From Streptomyces werraensis (GTDB lineage Bacteria; Actinomycetota; Actinomycetes; Streptomycetales; Streptomycetaceae): 64,000 bases of DNA. Shown here one piece after another: positions 13,425-22,523 of the stretch. The translations under genes were made by a program, and so were the position numbers. The stretch's first letter is position 1. The number at the start of each line of letters is the position of its first letter. The DNA lies in contig BNBX01000004.1 of NCBI GenBank assembly GCA_014656175.1, positions 430,290 to 494,289 of the forward strand, given 5' to 3'. The notes under the pieces were generated by a model. That model did not search any database and had not been told where the DNA came from. It saw nothing but the letters and a program-made list of their open reading frames with translations.

Positions 13425-14090
13425 TCACGGCGCGGGCGGCGGCGTGAGCAGCAGCGCCATCAGGCCCTGCACACGGGCGCCGTCCGGCGCCTCCCACGCC
13501 CCGGCGACATGGCCCGCCGCGCCCGGCTCGGCCTGCGGGGCGCCGTCCGGGGCGGGGTGCAGGGTGCGCAGCACGCGCAGCACCGTGCCGTCCGGCGCGG
13601 TCAGCTCGGTGTGCTCCTCGGCGTCCTCGACCGCCGGGAACTCCGCCGGCACCGGGCCCTCGCCCGCCAGGGCGCGGCTGACCTCACGGTCGGGGGTGTG
13701 GCTCACGCTCTGCGCCTGCGGCTCCGCCCGGCCCTCGACCAGCGCCGCCAACTCGGCGACGGCCACCGGGTCGTGGCAGGCGTCGTAGATCCAGCGGCGG
13801 CCCAGGACCCCGTGCTCGGCGGTGCCGACGAGGGCCGCGTCCGCCCCGTCGAGCGGTGCGGCGCGGTAGGTGAGCGGCACCAGGTAGGAGACCGGGGTGC
13901 CGCCCGACTCGTCCCGGACCACCATGAACTCGATGCCGACCTCGCCCTTGGGGTCGTCGAGCCGGAAGCCGCCCGCCTTGCTCAGCTTCGGCTCCCGGGG
14001 ACCGCCGTGGTACCAGGGCCGGGTGGGCAGCCAGCCGGCCAGCAGCTCCAGCTTGGTCGGCTCCAGGGTGGTGCGGTGGATGACGGACAT
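13425..14090 (-). CDS. Stand-alone maltokinase N-terminal cap-like protein
   Basis: 221-aa protein starting MSVIHRTTLEPTKLELLAGWLPTR, resembling the N-terminal cap domain of actinobacterial maltokinases (Pep2/Mak), but with no kinase domain after it. It is often mislabelled as an alpha-glucan branching protein. The ATG at 14090 has GAAGGAG upstream; an extension to 14132 is unsupported. Function unknown; it may bind a phosphorylated sugar or partner with a kinase elsewhere. Confidence 0.75.
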   Translation of the reverse strand: MSVIHRTTLEPTKLELLAGWLPTRPWYHGGPREPKLSKAGGFRLDDPKGEVGIEFMVVRDESGGTPVSYLVPLTYRAAPLDGADAALVGTAEHGVLGRRWIYDACHDPVAVAELAALVEGRAEPQAQSVSHTPDREVSRALAGEGPVPAEFPAVEDAEEHTELTAPDGTVLRVLRTLHPAPDGAPQAEPGAAGHVAGAWEAPDGARVQGLMALLLTPPPAP

Positions 14091-14378
14091 GCCGGGGGTT
14101 CTCCTTCGACGGGCGGACACACCGGCCCCCACCCTCGCACCGGCGGCGCTCCCGCGCGACGGCTTTCCGCCGGGCCGCCGGCCCGCCCGGCCGTACCGAC
14201 CCTCGGGGCGGCGGGCGCCCGCGATCTGACGCCCCGTCGGCTCTCACCGCCTCTGCCGCCGGTGTGATGTCCGTCATGTGAGACGTGACGCGCGTTACTT
14301 ACCGGTCACAGGGCTCCCCGCGAACGCTAATGTCCGCTCCTGGAGAACATGGACAGCGCGTATCAGGGGAGTCGCACA

Positions 14379-15227
14379 GTGGCACGCAAGCTCGCCGTCA
14401 TCGGGGCCGGTCTCATGGGGTCCGGCATCGCCCAGGTCTCCGCTCAGGCGGGCTGGGACGTCGTCCTGCGCGACGTCACCGACGAGGCGCTGACGCGGGG
14501 CACGGACGGGATCAAGGCGTCGTACGACAAGTTCGTCGCCAAGGGGAAGCTCGAGGCGGAGGACGCGGAGGCCGCCCTCGGCCGGATCACCACGACCACC
14601 GATCTCGACGCCTGCGCGGACGCGGACGTCGTCGTCGAGGCCGTCTTCGAGAAGCTCGAGGTCAAGCACGAGATCTTCCGCACGCTCGACAAGCTCGTAC
14701 GCGAGGACACCGTCCTCGCCTCCAACACCTCCGCCATCCCGATCACCAAGATCGCGGCCGTGACGGAGCGCCCGGAGCGGGTCGTCGGCACCCACTTCTT
14801 CTCGCCGGTGCCGATGATGCAGCTCTGCGAGCTGGTCCGCGGCTACAAGACCAGCGACGAAACCCTCGCCAGGGCGCGGGAGTTCGCCGAGTCCGTCGGC
14901 AAGACCTGCATCGTCGTCAACCGCGACGTGGCCGGCTTCGTCACCACCCGCCTCATCTGCGCCCTCGTCGTCGAGGCCGCCAAGCTGTACGAGTCGGGCG
15001 TGGCGAGCGCCGAGGACATCGACCTCGCCTGCAAGCTGGGCTTCGGCCACGCCATGGGCCCGCTGGCCACCGCCGACCTCACCGGCGTGGACATCCTGCT
15101 GCACGCCACCAGCAACATCTACACGGAGTCGCAGGACGAGAAGTTCGCGGCCCCCGAGCTGATGCGCCGGATGGTTGACGCCGGTGACATCGGGCGCAAG
15201 AGCGGGCAGGGCTTCTACGAGCACTGA
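14379..15227 (+). CDS. 3-hydroxybutyryl-CoA dehydrogenase
   Basis: 282-aa NAD(P)-dependent dehydrogenase interconverting 3-hydroxybutyryl-CoA and acetoacetyl-CoA. Rossmann motif GAGLMGSGIAQ at the N-terminus; HFFSPVPMMQLCELV with the catalytic His; and the C-terminal domain GPLATADLTGVD. The GTG at 14379 is preceded by GGGGA at 14366-14370; the upstream ATG at 14349 is not used by the family. With the thiolase at 31461 and IcmA it fits butyrate/isobutyrate and ethylmalonyl-type acyl-CoA metabolism. Confidence 0.93.
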   Translation: MARKLAVIGAGLMGSGIAQVSAQAGWDVVLRDVTDEALTRGTDGIKASYDKFVAKGKLEAEDAEAALGRITTTTDLDACADADVVVEAVFEKLEVKHEIFRTLDKLVREDTVLASNTSAIPITKIAAVTERPERVVGTHFFSPVPMMQLCELVRGYKTSDETLARAREFAESVGKTCIVVNRDVAGFVTTRLICALVVEAAKLYESGVASAEDIDLACKLGFGHAMGPLATADLTGVDILLHATSNIYTESQDEKFAAPELMRRMVDAGDIGRKSGQGFYEH

Positions 15228-15236
15228 GACCGCGCA

Positions 15237-15265
15237 CACCCCGGCGTGCATCACACGCCGGGGTG
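15237..15265 (+). terminator. Terminator hairpin after the hydroxybutyryl-CoA dehydrogenase
   Basis: Perfect 12-bp stem CACCCCGGCGTG/CACGCCGGGGTG with a 5-base loop, 10 bases after the stop codon, followed by AATTC rather than a T-run. Confidence 0.7.
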
Positions 15266-15378
15266 AATTCGGTATCGGTTCGTTCACAGCCAGCAACCTC
15301 CGCGGCCGTCACGCAGTCAGAGGTTGCAACCGGCCGTCAGGACACCGCGGAGCACACCACGCATCACGGGGAGCGCAT

Positions 15379-15702
15379 ATGCACATCAGGGGCGACCACG
15401 CCGAGCTGGTCGTCGGGGGCCGCCTCGACGTCCGCAGCGCGGCGGACGCCCGTACGGTCCTGCACTCGGCCGTCGACGACGGAGTCGGCGACCTGGTGCT
15501 GGACCTGTCCGAACTGGACTCCTGGGACGCCACCGGACTCGGGGTGATCATGGGGGCCCACCGACGGGCCGGCCGCTGCGGCCGGCGCCTGGTGCTGCGC
15601 GACGTGCCGCCGCAGATGCAGCGCCTGTTGGTGGCCACCCGCCTGCACCGGATTCTGGCGATCGAGGGGGGTATCGGGGTGGACACGCTGCCCCGCGTGT
15701 AA
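15379..15702 (+). CDS. STAS-domain protein, anti-sigma factor antagonist type
   Basis: 107-aa single STAS domain. The box around residues 41-57, LDLSELDSWDATGLGVI, corresponds to the phosphorylation loop of SpoIIAA-like anti-anti-sigma factors; the usual phosphoserine position appears to be Thr52. GGGGAG precedes the ATG at 15379. No anti-sigma kinase or sigma gene adjoins it, so it is an orphan. It could also be a structural STAS protein that is not a partner-switch component. Confidence 0.85.
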   Translation: MHIRGDHAELVVGGRLDVRSAADARTVLHSAVDDGVGDLVLDLSELDSWDATGLGVIMGAHRRAGRCGRRLVLRDVPPQMQRLLVATRLHRILAIEGGIGVDTLPRV

Positions 15703-15963
15703 GGGCGTACGGGTGCATGACGGACGAGCCGGAGAAGCCGGGCCCACGCCCGCGAACTCCGCGCCGCGCGCACAATCCTCACGAGACCGTGACCAGTCGG
15801 ACGCCCTGGCACCCCGGACTGTCGTGGATACTGACCGAAGGTTTAGGGTTCGGCTGCCCGCTGCCTTGCAACCCTCGAGCGGGCCCGGACCAGAAGCGAC
15901 AGCGCGGTGTGCAGCGAGGCCGGGGAGGGCTTCAGCCACGACGCTTTTGGGGGGCTAGGACCT

Positions 15964-18492
15964 ATGGACCCGAACCGCACGGGACCCGAGGAGTACGGCC
16001 ACGGCGGCGACACGCCGCGCCAGCGCCCTCCCAGGGAATCCCTCACCTCCGACTTCGGACAGCACGCGCCCGTGCCCGCCCGCACGGTGCAGCTCGTCTC
16101 CGGCGACTTCCTGCTGACCGTCAACCCCGTCGACGGCAGCGAGATCGAGCCCTGCCCGCCCGCCGAGCGGCCCGCCCGCCCCGGCAGGCTCACCGAGTCC
16201 GAACGCGCCGAGGTGGAGCGCGCCGCCGCCCCGCCCGTCCCCCCGGGCCCCGCGCGGCCCGCGCTGCCCCTGCTGGCCCGCCAGGACGAGCGGGAGACCC
16301 TGGTGCGGCTGCTCGCCCGCGGCCGCTCCGTGCGTCTCGTCGGCCCCGGCGGCTCCGGCCGCACCCGGCTGCTCGACGTCGTCGCCGAGGACTGCGCCGA
16401 CCTCGCGCCCGACGGAGTGGTCCGCCTCAACGGCCACCGCCGCACCGCCGACGACCTCCTGTACGACCTCTTCCACGCGGTCTTCGACGCGCCCCTGCAC
16501 CGCCCCGACCGGGACGAACTGCTCGAAAGCGTCGGCGAGATCGGCGCCGTCGTCGTCCTGGACGACCTGGAGTTCGGCGGGGCCGCCCTCGACGAGCTGC
16601 TGGACGCCACCCCCGAGTGCGCCTTCCTGTTCGCCGCCACCCCGGACGTGGCCGACCCCTCCGCCGACGCGGGCGTCGAGGACGTCGAGCTGGCCGGCCT
16701 CGACCGCGCGGCCGGCCTCGACCTGCTCGGGCACGCCGTCGGCCGCAGCCTCACCGACGAGGAGGCGACCTGGGCGGGCGACCTGTGGTTCGAGTCCGAG
16801 GGCCTGCCGCTGCGCTTCGTCCAGGCGGGCGCCCTGCTGCGGCAGCGCGACCGGCTGCGGGCCGGCACCAGCGCCGTCGACGAGTTCGGCGTCTTCGAGG
16901 ACGTCCGGCCCGACGAGGCGCCCTACGACCCCGCCGACGGCGACGAGGTGCCGCTGCCCTCCCTCGGCGAGGCCGCCGCGCCCGCCCCGCTGCTCGCCTC
17001 CCGCCTCAGCGACTCCGCCCGCGCCACCCTGCGGTTCGCCGTCGCGCTCGGCGGCGAGGTGCCGCACCAGGCGCACCTGCCCGCCCTGGTGGGCGACACC
17101 CACGCCGACGCCGCCCTCGGCGAACTGGTCTCCTGCGGACTGGTCTCCCCGGTCGGCGCCCGCTACCGGCTCGCCGCCGGCGTCCCCGCCCAGCTGGAGG
17201 CCGCCGGGTACACCGACGACGCCGACGCCCGCGTCCGCGAGGCCGCGCAGCACTACGCCTGGTGGACCGGACACCCCTCGGTGACACCGGAACGCGTCTG
17301 TGCCGAGGCCGACGCCGTCCTCGCCGCGCTCACCGCCCTGTCGCCGCTCGCCGCCGACACCGCCGACGAGCCCGGCACCGCCGTGCAGCTCGCCCGCACC
17401 GCCGCTCCCGCCTTCGCCTCCGGGCTCCACTGGAGCGCCTGGGAGCGGGCGCTGCGGGCCGGCGCGGAGGCCGCCCGCATCGCCGGGGACGTGGGCGAAC
17501 AGGCCTACTTCCACCACGAGCTGGGCATCCACGCGCTGTGCGCCGGGCAGCTCGACCGGGCGCGCGCCGAGCTGGAGGCGTCCATCGGCCTGCGCGGCGC
17601 CCTCGCCGACAAGCGCGGCACGGTCGCGGGCCGCAGGGCGCTGGCCCTCGTCGCCGACCGCTCCGGCGTCCCGCTCGCGATCGCGCCGACCGCGGCGGAG
17701 GAGGTGCCCGAGGCGCACGTCGAGGAGTCGGCGTCCCCGCCCCGCGGGGTGCCGATGGCCTTCCCCGACCTCCAGCCCCCCGCCGACACCGGTCTGGTCG
17801 TCTCAGGGGCCGTGCCGGCCGCGACGGTTCCGCAGCGAGCCAAGGCGGGCGTCCCGGGCGGCTTCAAGGGGCTCGCCAAAAGGAACCTGGTCGCGGCGGG
17901 CGCCGGCGCGCTGCTCGTCGCCGTCCTCGGCACCGTCGTCACCCTCGGCGCCACGTCGGGCAACGACCCCGCGTCGCCCTCGGAGAACATCGGGGTCAAC
18001 CCGTCCGCCAGCCAGGGTGCGGACGATGGCAGCCTCGACGCGGACCCGGCGGCCGGAAACAAGGGCGACACGGGGAAGGCCACCAGCCGCCCCTCCGACC
18101 CCGGTCCCGACGGCACGCCCGGCACCGCGGACGACCCGACGCCGACGGCCACCGGGTCCGGCGGGCCGACGGACGAGGAGACCGGCACCGGGGAGCCGGG
18201 GGAGCCGACGCGGCCGACGTCGCCGGGCACCTCGCCGACCAAGCCGACCAAATCGCCGAAGCCGCCCACGTCTCCGTCGCCCGACCCGGGAACATCGGAT
18301 CCCGAGGAGCCGACCGACCCGCCGTCGGAGACCGAGACCGATCCCCCCACGGAGACCCCCACCACGCCGCAGGAGCCGACCACCAGCAACTCCGCCAGCG
18401 GTCCCGCCTCCTCGGCCCCCGTGGAGACCTCCGCGAGCGCCTCGCAGAGCACGGATCAGGCCTCGCCCGAGGACGCGGAGACGATGATCTGA
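15964..18492 (+). CDS. Membrane-anchored NTPase-like protein with altered P-loop and extracellular tail
   Basis: 842-aa protein. Residues 100-330 look like a STAND/NB-ARC type ATPase: the P-loop is GPGGSGRT (127-134), with Arg133 where Lys is expected, and a Walker B-like VVVLDDLEF follows about 65 residues later. A helical region (about 340-600) precedes KGLAKR and one membrane helix (about 641-663), then a 180-residue tail rich in Pro, Thr, Ser, Asp and Glu predicted outside the cell. ATG 15964 is chosen because GGGGGCTAGGA lies upstream; the frame stays open to 15907. Function unknown; conserved in streptomycetes as far as I recall. Possibly a signalling scaffold rather than an active ATPase. 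Confidence 0.8.
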   Translation: MDPNRTGPEEYGHGGDTPRQRPPRESLTSDFGQHAPVPARTVQLVSGDFLLTVNPVDGSEIEPCPPAERPARPGRLTESERAEVERAAAPPVPPGPARPALPLLARQDERETLVRLLARGRSVRLVGPGGSGRTRLLDVVAEDCADLAPDGVVRLNGHRRTADDLLYDLFHAVFDAPLHRPDRDELLESVGEIGAVVVLDDLEFGGAALDELLDATPECAFLFAATPDVADPSADAGVEDVELAGLDRAAGLDLLGHAVGRSLTDEEATWAGDLWFESEGLPLRFVQAGALLRQRDRLRAGTSAVDEFGVFEDVRPDEAPYDPADGDEVPLPSLGEAAAPAPLLASRLSDSARATLRFAVALGGEVPHQAHLPALVGDTHADAALGELVSCGLVSPVGARYRLAAGVPAQLEAAGYTDDADARVREAAQHYAWWTGHPSVTPERVCAEADAVLAALTALSPLAADTADEPGTAVQLARTAAPAFASGLHWSAWERALRAGAEAARIAGDVGEQAYFHHELGIHALCAGQLDRARAELEASIGLRGALADKRGTVAGRRALALVADRSGVPLAIAPTAAEEVPEAHVEESASPPRGVPMAFPDLQPPADTGLVVSGAVPAATVPQRAKAGVPGGFKGLAKRNLVAAGAGALLVAVLGTVVTLGATSGNDPASPSENIGVNPSASQGADDGSLDADPAAGNKGDTGKATSRPSDPGPDGTPGTADDPTPTATGSGGPTDEETGTGEPGEPTRPTSPGTSPTKPTKSPKPPTSPSPDPGTSDPEEPTDPPSETETDPPTETPTTPQEPTTSNSASGPASSAPVETSASASQSTDQASPEDAETMI

Positions 18493-18505
18493 CCCGCCAG
18501 GCGTA

Positions 18506-18559
18506 CCGCACGCACCAGGGGCCGGGTTCCGCACGGAACCCGGCCCCTGGTGCGTGCGG
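18506..18559. terminator. Bidirectional terminator hairpin
   Basis: A perfect 26-bp stem with a 2-base loop (18506-18531 pairs with 18534-18559); the core is GGGGCCGGGTTCCG. It sits between the convergent NTPase-like gene and nucS. Confidence 0.88.
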
Positions 18560-18573
18560 TCGTGGCGCGCCGC

Positions 18574-19245
18574 TCAGAACAGGCGCAGCTTGTCGTCCTC
18601 GATGCCCCGCAGGGCGTCGTAGTCGAGCACCTGGCAGCCGATGCCCCGGTCGGTCGCGAGCACCCGGGCCTGCGGCTTGATCTCCTGGGCCGCGAAGATG
18701 CCGCGCACCGGCGCGAGATGCGGGTCGCGGTTCAGCAGTTCCAGATAACGGGTGAGCTGCTCCACGCCGTCGATCTCGCCGCGCCGCTTGATCTCCACGG
18801 CGACGGTCTGCCCTTCGGCGTCCCGGCACAGGATGTCGACCGGCCCGATCGCCGTCATGTACTCACGGCGGATCAGCGTGTAGCCCTCGCCCAGGGTCTC
18901 GATGCGGTCGGCGAGCAGCTCCTGAAGGTGTGCTTCCACGCCGTCTTTGATCAGGCCGGGATCGACGCCGAGTTCGTGCGACGAGTCGTGGAGGATCTCC
19001 TCCATCGTGATGATGAGCTTCTCGCCCGCCTTGTTGACGACGGTCCACACGCCTTCCTGTTCGCCGGTGCCCTCCTTCAAGGTGCACGGCGGCGACATCC
19101 AGTTGAGGGGCTTGTAGGCCCGGTCGTCGGCATGGATCGAGACGCTGCCGTCCGCCTTGATCAGGATCAGACGAGGTGCGGACGGCAGGTGCGCGGTGAG
19201 CCGCCCGGCGTAGTCCACGGAGCAGCGGGCAATGACGAGACGCAT
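18574..19245 (-). CDS. nucS: Mismatch-specific endonuclease NucS (EndoMS)
   Basis: 223-aa nuclease that cleaves mismatched DNA and provides non-canonical mismatch repair in actinobacteria lacking MutS/MutL. The C-terminal RecB-like PD-(D/E)XK site shows D137 in GPVDIL and E151-I-K153 in VAVEIKRRG. Start is the ATG at 19245 ([16 protein letters not shown]), matching family members; a start at 19254 adds only three residues. The length is the usual one. Confidence 0.95.
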   Translation of the reverse strand: MRLVIARCSVDYAGRLTAHLPSAPRLILIKADGSVSIHADDRAYKPLNWMSPPCTLKEGTGEQEGVWTVVNKAGEKLIITMEEILHDSSHELGVDPGLIKDGVEAHLQELLADRIETLGEGYTLIRREYMTAIGPVDILCRDAEGQTVAVEIKRRGEIDGVEQLTRYLELLNRDPHLAPVRGIFAAQEIKPQARVLATDRGIGCQVLDYDALRGIEDDKLRLF

Positions 19246-19533
19246 GGTCGGCAACGCTACTCGACCGGCCGGGCCGGACGCGATTCGCCCTCACAGGCGC
19301 CCCTCGGGGCCCATGAGGCGCGTCCTGTATCTCCTGGAAAACGCGTGTTCCGCAATGGCCGATTCCCGGCCTACAGGAAGTTCCGCATCCGCCCGTTCTC
19401 CTGGTGCGGTCACCGTCCGTTGCTTACGGTATTGAACGGGAGGTCGCGGACTGTGTACGCAGCGTGTCTGATTTCGCGCACTCCCTTATCTGTCAGGCAA
19501 CCCCCGAGTGCTGGGGGTGCGAGAGGAGAACCC

Positions 19534-19926
19534 ATGTCGCTCGACGTCTCACCGGCCCTACTCGAACAGGCCGAGCGAGGCGAGGTCGACGAAGCTGCCT
19601 TCGTCGACTGCGTCCGGACCTCCCTGCCCTACGCGTGGGAGATGATCAGCTCCCTGGTGGCCCAGCTGAAGGTGGACGGCGGAGCCTTCGCCGACAACCA
19701 GACGCCCCCGCCGGACGAGCAGGCACGCGGTCAGCTGCTGCGTGCGCTCGCGAGTGACGCGATACGCGGCGCCCTGCAACGGCACTTCGGTGTTCGGCTG
19801 GCCTTCCAGAACTGCCACAGGGTGGCCGTGTTCCCGCTTGACTCCTCGGTCGACGAGACGCTGGCCCGCTTCACCTCCGTGCGCAGCCAACTGCTCAACC
19901 AGTCGCCGGAACTGCGCGACTGCTGA
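19534..19926 (+). CDS. SCO5389-family conserved protein
   Basis: 130-aa protein, MSLDVSPALLEQAERGEVDEAAF, highly conserved in Streptomyces and named only for its S. coelicolor member. It is acidic with a helical N-terminal half and a beta-rich stretch around FGVRLAFQNCHRVAVF; no membrane or export signal. GAGAGGAG precedes the ATG. It has its own upstream region of 288 bases, in which a short CCCCCGAGTGCTGGGGG hairpin (19502-19518) lies close to the ribosome binding site. Function unknown. Confidence 0.85.
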   Translation: MSLDVSPALLEQAERGEVDEAAFVDCVRTSLPYAWEMISSLVAQLKVDGGAFADNQTPPPDEQARGQLLRALASDAIRGALQRHFGVRLAFQNCHRVAVFPLDSSVDETLARFTSVRSQLLNQSPELRDC

Positions 19927-19940
19927 CGCTCCATCGACAG

Positions 19941-19987
19941 CTTGCCGCTCCGTACGCGGGAGGTGCAGTTTGTACCGGAGCGGCAAG
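19941..19987. terminator. Hairpin terminator between convergent genes
   Basis: Inverted repeat with arms CTTGCCGCTCCG/CGGAGCGGCAAG extended by TAC/GTA past a one-base bulge, about 16-base loop. Lies between the SCO5389-family gene and the LLM oxidoreductase. Confidence 0.75.
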
Positions 19988-20010
19988 CATCCTTGGAACG
20001 CCTCGAGCGG

Positions 20011-21039
20011 TCAGGTGAGTTGGGGGAGCACCTCGGCGCCGAGCCGCCGTACGTTCTCCTCCGTCGCCGCCAGGTCGCCGGAGCCCTCGACGAGCAGCGC
20101 GAAGCGCGAGATGCCGGTCCGCTCGCTGGTCGCGGCGAGCCGGTCGGCGCACAGCCGCGGGGTGCCCACCGGGTGCAGCCCGCACAGCAGCTCGGTGTAG
20201 GCCAGCGGGTCGCGCATCCGGCGCTCGCGGCCGTCCACCGTCACATGCGCCTCCAGCCCCTGCTTCAGCCAGCCGGGCATCGCCTTCAGCAAGGTCTCGG
20301 CCGCGTCCGCGCGCCGGTCCGCGATCTGGCAGACCCCGGCCGAGACATGGGACGCGCCCTCGATCTCGGCGGACGTCCGGCCGCCGGCGCGCGCGTGGCG
20401 CCGCCACAGGGCGACCATCTCGGCCTTCTCCTCGTCGCCGACGTGCATGCCGAGCAGCATCGGCAGCCCGCGCTCGGCGGCCAGCCGTACGCTCGCGGGG
20501 GAGGTGCAGGCGACCACGACCTCCGGTCCCTCGGTCTCGTTGAGCGCCTCCGAGGGGCGGGGGACGACGGGCACCTCGCGGAACCGGTACCGCTCGCCGT
20601 CGGCGCCCACGGACGGCTCGCGCAGCCAGCGCAGCAGCAGGTCGAGCGCTTCCGGGAACCCCTTCTCGTACGCCTCCAAGCCGGCCCCGAAGACCTCCAG
20701 GTCCACCCACGGGCCGCCCCGGCCGAGGCCCAGCGAGAACCGTCCGCCGCTGGCGACGTGCAGCAGCGCGGCCTGTTCGCCGAGCGCGACCGGATGGGCG
20801 GTCGGCAGCACACTGACCGCCGTGCCCACGCGCAGCCGCCGGGTGCGGCCCAGCAGCATGGCCGCCAGGGTGACGGCGGACGGGCAGGTGCCGTAGGGCA
20901 CGAAGTGGTGCTCGGCCAGCCAGACCGTGTCGAGCCCCGACTCCTCGGCCACCTCGGCGGAGCGGACCGCGCGGTGCAGCGCCTCACCCTCGCCCTGCCC
21001 GGGGAACCGGGCGGCCAACACGAAACTTCCAACGCGCAT
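20011..21039 (-). CDS. LLM-class flavin-dependent oxidoreductase
   Basis: 342-aa luciferase-like TIM-barrel protein. The N-terminus MRVGSFVLAARFPGQGEGEALHR and the LDTVWLAEHHF motif are typical of the LLM superfamily; the later GLGRGGPWVDLEVFG stretch is the F420/FMN-binding loop region. The ATG at 21039 has AGGAAGAG upstream; extension to 21114 is not supported. Substrate cannot be inferred. Monocistronic, facing the terminator at 19941. Confidence 0.88.
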   Translation of the reverse strand: MRVGSFVLAARFPGQGEGEALHRAVRSAEVAEESGLDTVWLAEHHFVPYGTCPSAVTLAAMLLGRTRRLRVGTAVSVLPTAHPVALGEQAALLHVASGGRFSLGLGRGGPWVDLEVFGAGLEAYEKGFPEALDLLLRWLREPSVGADGERYRFREVPVVPRPSEALNETEGPEVVVACTSPASVRLAAERGLPMLLGMHVGDEEKAEMVALWRRHARAGGRTSAEIEGASHVSAGVCQIADRRADAAETLLKAMPGWLKQGLEAHVTVDGRERRMRDPLAYTELLCGLHPVGTPRLCADRLAATSERTGISRFALLVEGSGDLAATEENVRRLGAEVLPQLT

Positions 21040-21280
21040 TGCTCTTCCTGCTTCCTTGGCTCCGACGCGGAGCTCCCCCGCAGGGCATAACCCCCCGACA
21101 CGTGCCGAGGACACGGTCGGGTGAGCGATTTTGCGGATTGTCTGCAGAATGGGCCGCTCTCGCGGGGCCGCCGCGCGCCACGGAGTGACTTGTGACGTTT
21201 GGCGGCGTACGCGTACCCCGGTCCGCGGCGGCTAGGCTGGACGCGGTCCGTGCATCCTGTATAGCCCCGTGAGGTGTCCT

Positions 21281-21613
21281 GTGTCCCCGCGTCGCAACCG
21301 ACCCAAGGGAGCCGGTTCGTCCGGCCGGAGCGCCGAGGACGACCGCTCCGGGAGGTACGGCGGCTGGCAGTCCACGGAGCCCTGGCAGGGCGAGGACTGG
21401 AGCGTGCGGCACGTGGCGGGCAGCAGCGCCCGCGGCAAGTCCTACCGGTGCCCGGGCTGCGACCAGTTGATCCCGGACGGGGTGCCGCACGTGGTGGCCT
21501 GGCCCGAGCACTCCGGCGTCGACGAGCGCCGGCACTGGCACAAGGCCTGCTGGAACGCGAAGGACCGCCGCACCACGCGGGTGCAGCGGTCCCGTAACGC
21601 GCCGAGGTTCTGA
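21281..21613 (+). CDS. Small basic protein with CxxC zinc-finger-like motif
   Basis: 110-aa protein with a disordered basic N-terminus (SPRRNRPKGAGSSGR) and a compact C-terminal part containing CPGCDQLIPDGVPHVVAW and HWHKACW. The cysteines and histidines could bind one zinc ion. Streptomyces homologues are often mislabelled ATP/GTP-binding protein; no nucleotide-binding motif is visible. The GTG at 21281 is preceded by GTGAGG. Convergent with the ABC exporter operon, 16 bases apart. Confidence 0.8.
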   Translation: MSPRRNRPKGAGSSGRSAEDDRSGRYGGWQSTEPWQGEDWSVRHVAGSSARGKSYRCPGCDQLIPDGVPHVVAWPEHSGVDERRHWHKACWNAKDRRTTRVQRSRNAPRF

Positions 21614-21629
21614 CAGGCCCCCGGGGTCC

Positions 21630-22523
21630 CTAGACGTCCCGCTTCCGCAGCAGGGTGAACGCCCCGGCGAGCGCGGCACCCGTGACGATCAGCATGATCC
21701 ACAGCGGGTCCCAGCCCGACGGTCCCGACTCCGACAGGGAGTTGGCGTAGAAGATGCTCATCTGGTTCGGAATGGAGTACTCGAACAGCGCCTGCTGCAC
21801 GTCCTCCAGCGAGGGGGAGAACATGAACAGCGCGATCACCAGCGGGGCCAGCACCGCCGCGATCATGATCGTGATGGCGCCCGCCGAGTGCCGCACGATC
21901 GACCCGACCGCCAGCGACAGGGTGCCGAGCAGCGCCAGGTAGAGCGAGACGCCGACCGTGCCCTTCAGCCATTCCTCGCCGTTCGGGTCCGCGGCGTTGT
22001 GCTCCTCGAGCAGCGACACGTGCAGCAGGCCGACGACCGACGCGCACACGAGGGTCACCACGAAGGCGACCAGGAAGAACACCAGGGCCTTCGCCGCGAG
22101 CACCCGGCCGCGGCTGGGACAGGCGACCATCGTCGTGCGGATCATGCCGGTGCCGTACTCGGAGGCGGTGGTCAGCACGCCGAGCGTGATGAGGCACATC
22201 GAGCCCAGCAGCAGTCCGAAGAAGCCCAGCGACAGCGGGCTCTCGCCGCCCAGGTCGGGGTCGGAACTGGCGACCACCAGGCCGGTGAGCAGTCCGATGC
22301 CGACCACGAGCGCGAAGAACACGCCCAGCGTCCACAGGGTGGAGCGCACGGACTTGATCTTCGTCCACTCGGAGGCGAGCGCGTGCCCGAGATGGGTGCG
22401 CACCACCGGGATGGGCGAGGTGTAGGTGGGGTACGCCGGGCCGGGGGCGGAGGGCGCGGCACCGGGTGCGGCCGGCCACTCGGGTGCGGCGCTGTGCGGC
22501 ATCGGGGGCTGGGGCGTGCTCAT
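21630..22523 (-). CDS. ABC-2 type exporter permease (module 1)
   Basis: 297-aa membrane protein with about six helices after an N-terminal Pro/Ala-rich cytosolic segment (residues 1-45). The sequence HLGHALASEWTKIKSVRSTLWTLGVFF and later STASEYGTGMIRTTMVACPSRGRVLAAKALVFF is characteristic of Streptomyces ABC-2 permeases for drugs or peptides. The ATG overlaps the stop of its ATPase by four bases. It is a paralogue of the permease at 23861. Substrate unknown. Confidence 0.9.
   Translation of the reverse strand: MSTPQPPMPHSAAPEWPAAPGAAPSAPGPAYPTYTSPIPVVRTHLGHALASEWTKIKSVRSTLWTLGVFFALVVGIGLLTGLVVASSDPDLGGESPLSLGFFGLLLGSMCLITLGVLTTASEYGTGMIRTTMVACPSRGRVLAAKALVFFLVAFVVTLVCASVVGLLHVSLLEEHNAADPNGEEWLKGTVGVSLYLALLGTLSLAVGSIVRHSAGAITIMIAAVLAPLVIALFMFSPSLEDVQQALFEYSIPNQMSIFYANSLSESGPSGWDPLWIMLIVTGAALAGAFTLLRKRDV

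Noticed and set aside
15703..15963. Possible small gene starting ATG 15716 (MTDEPEKPGPRP)
   Set aside because: The frame runs on into the ATPase gene shadow and has no sensible end; the stretch is better read as promoter and leader.
15324..18680. 1118-codon frame overlapping the STAS and ATPase genes
   Set aside because: Arg/Pro-rich composition in the wrong frame, crosses two well-supported genes and a terminator.
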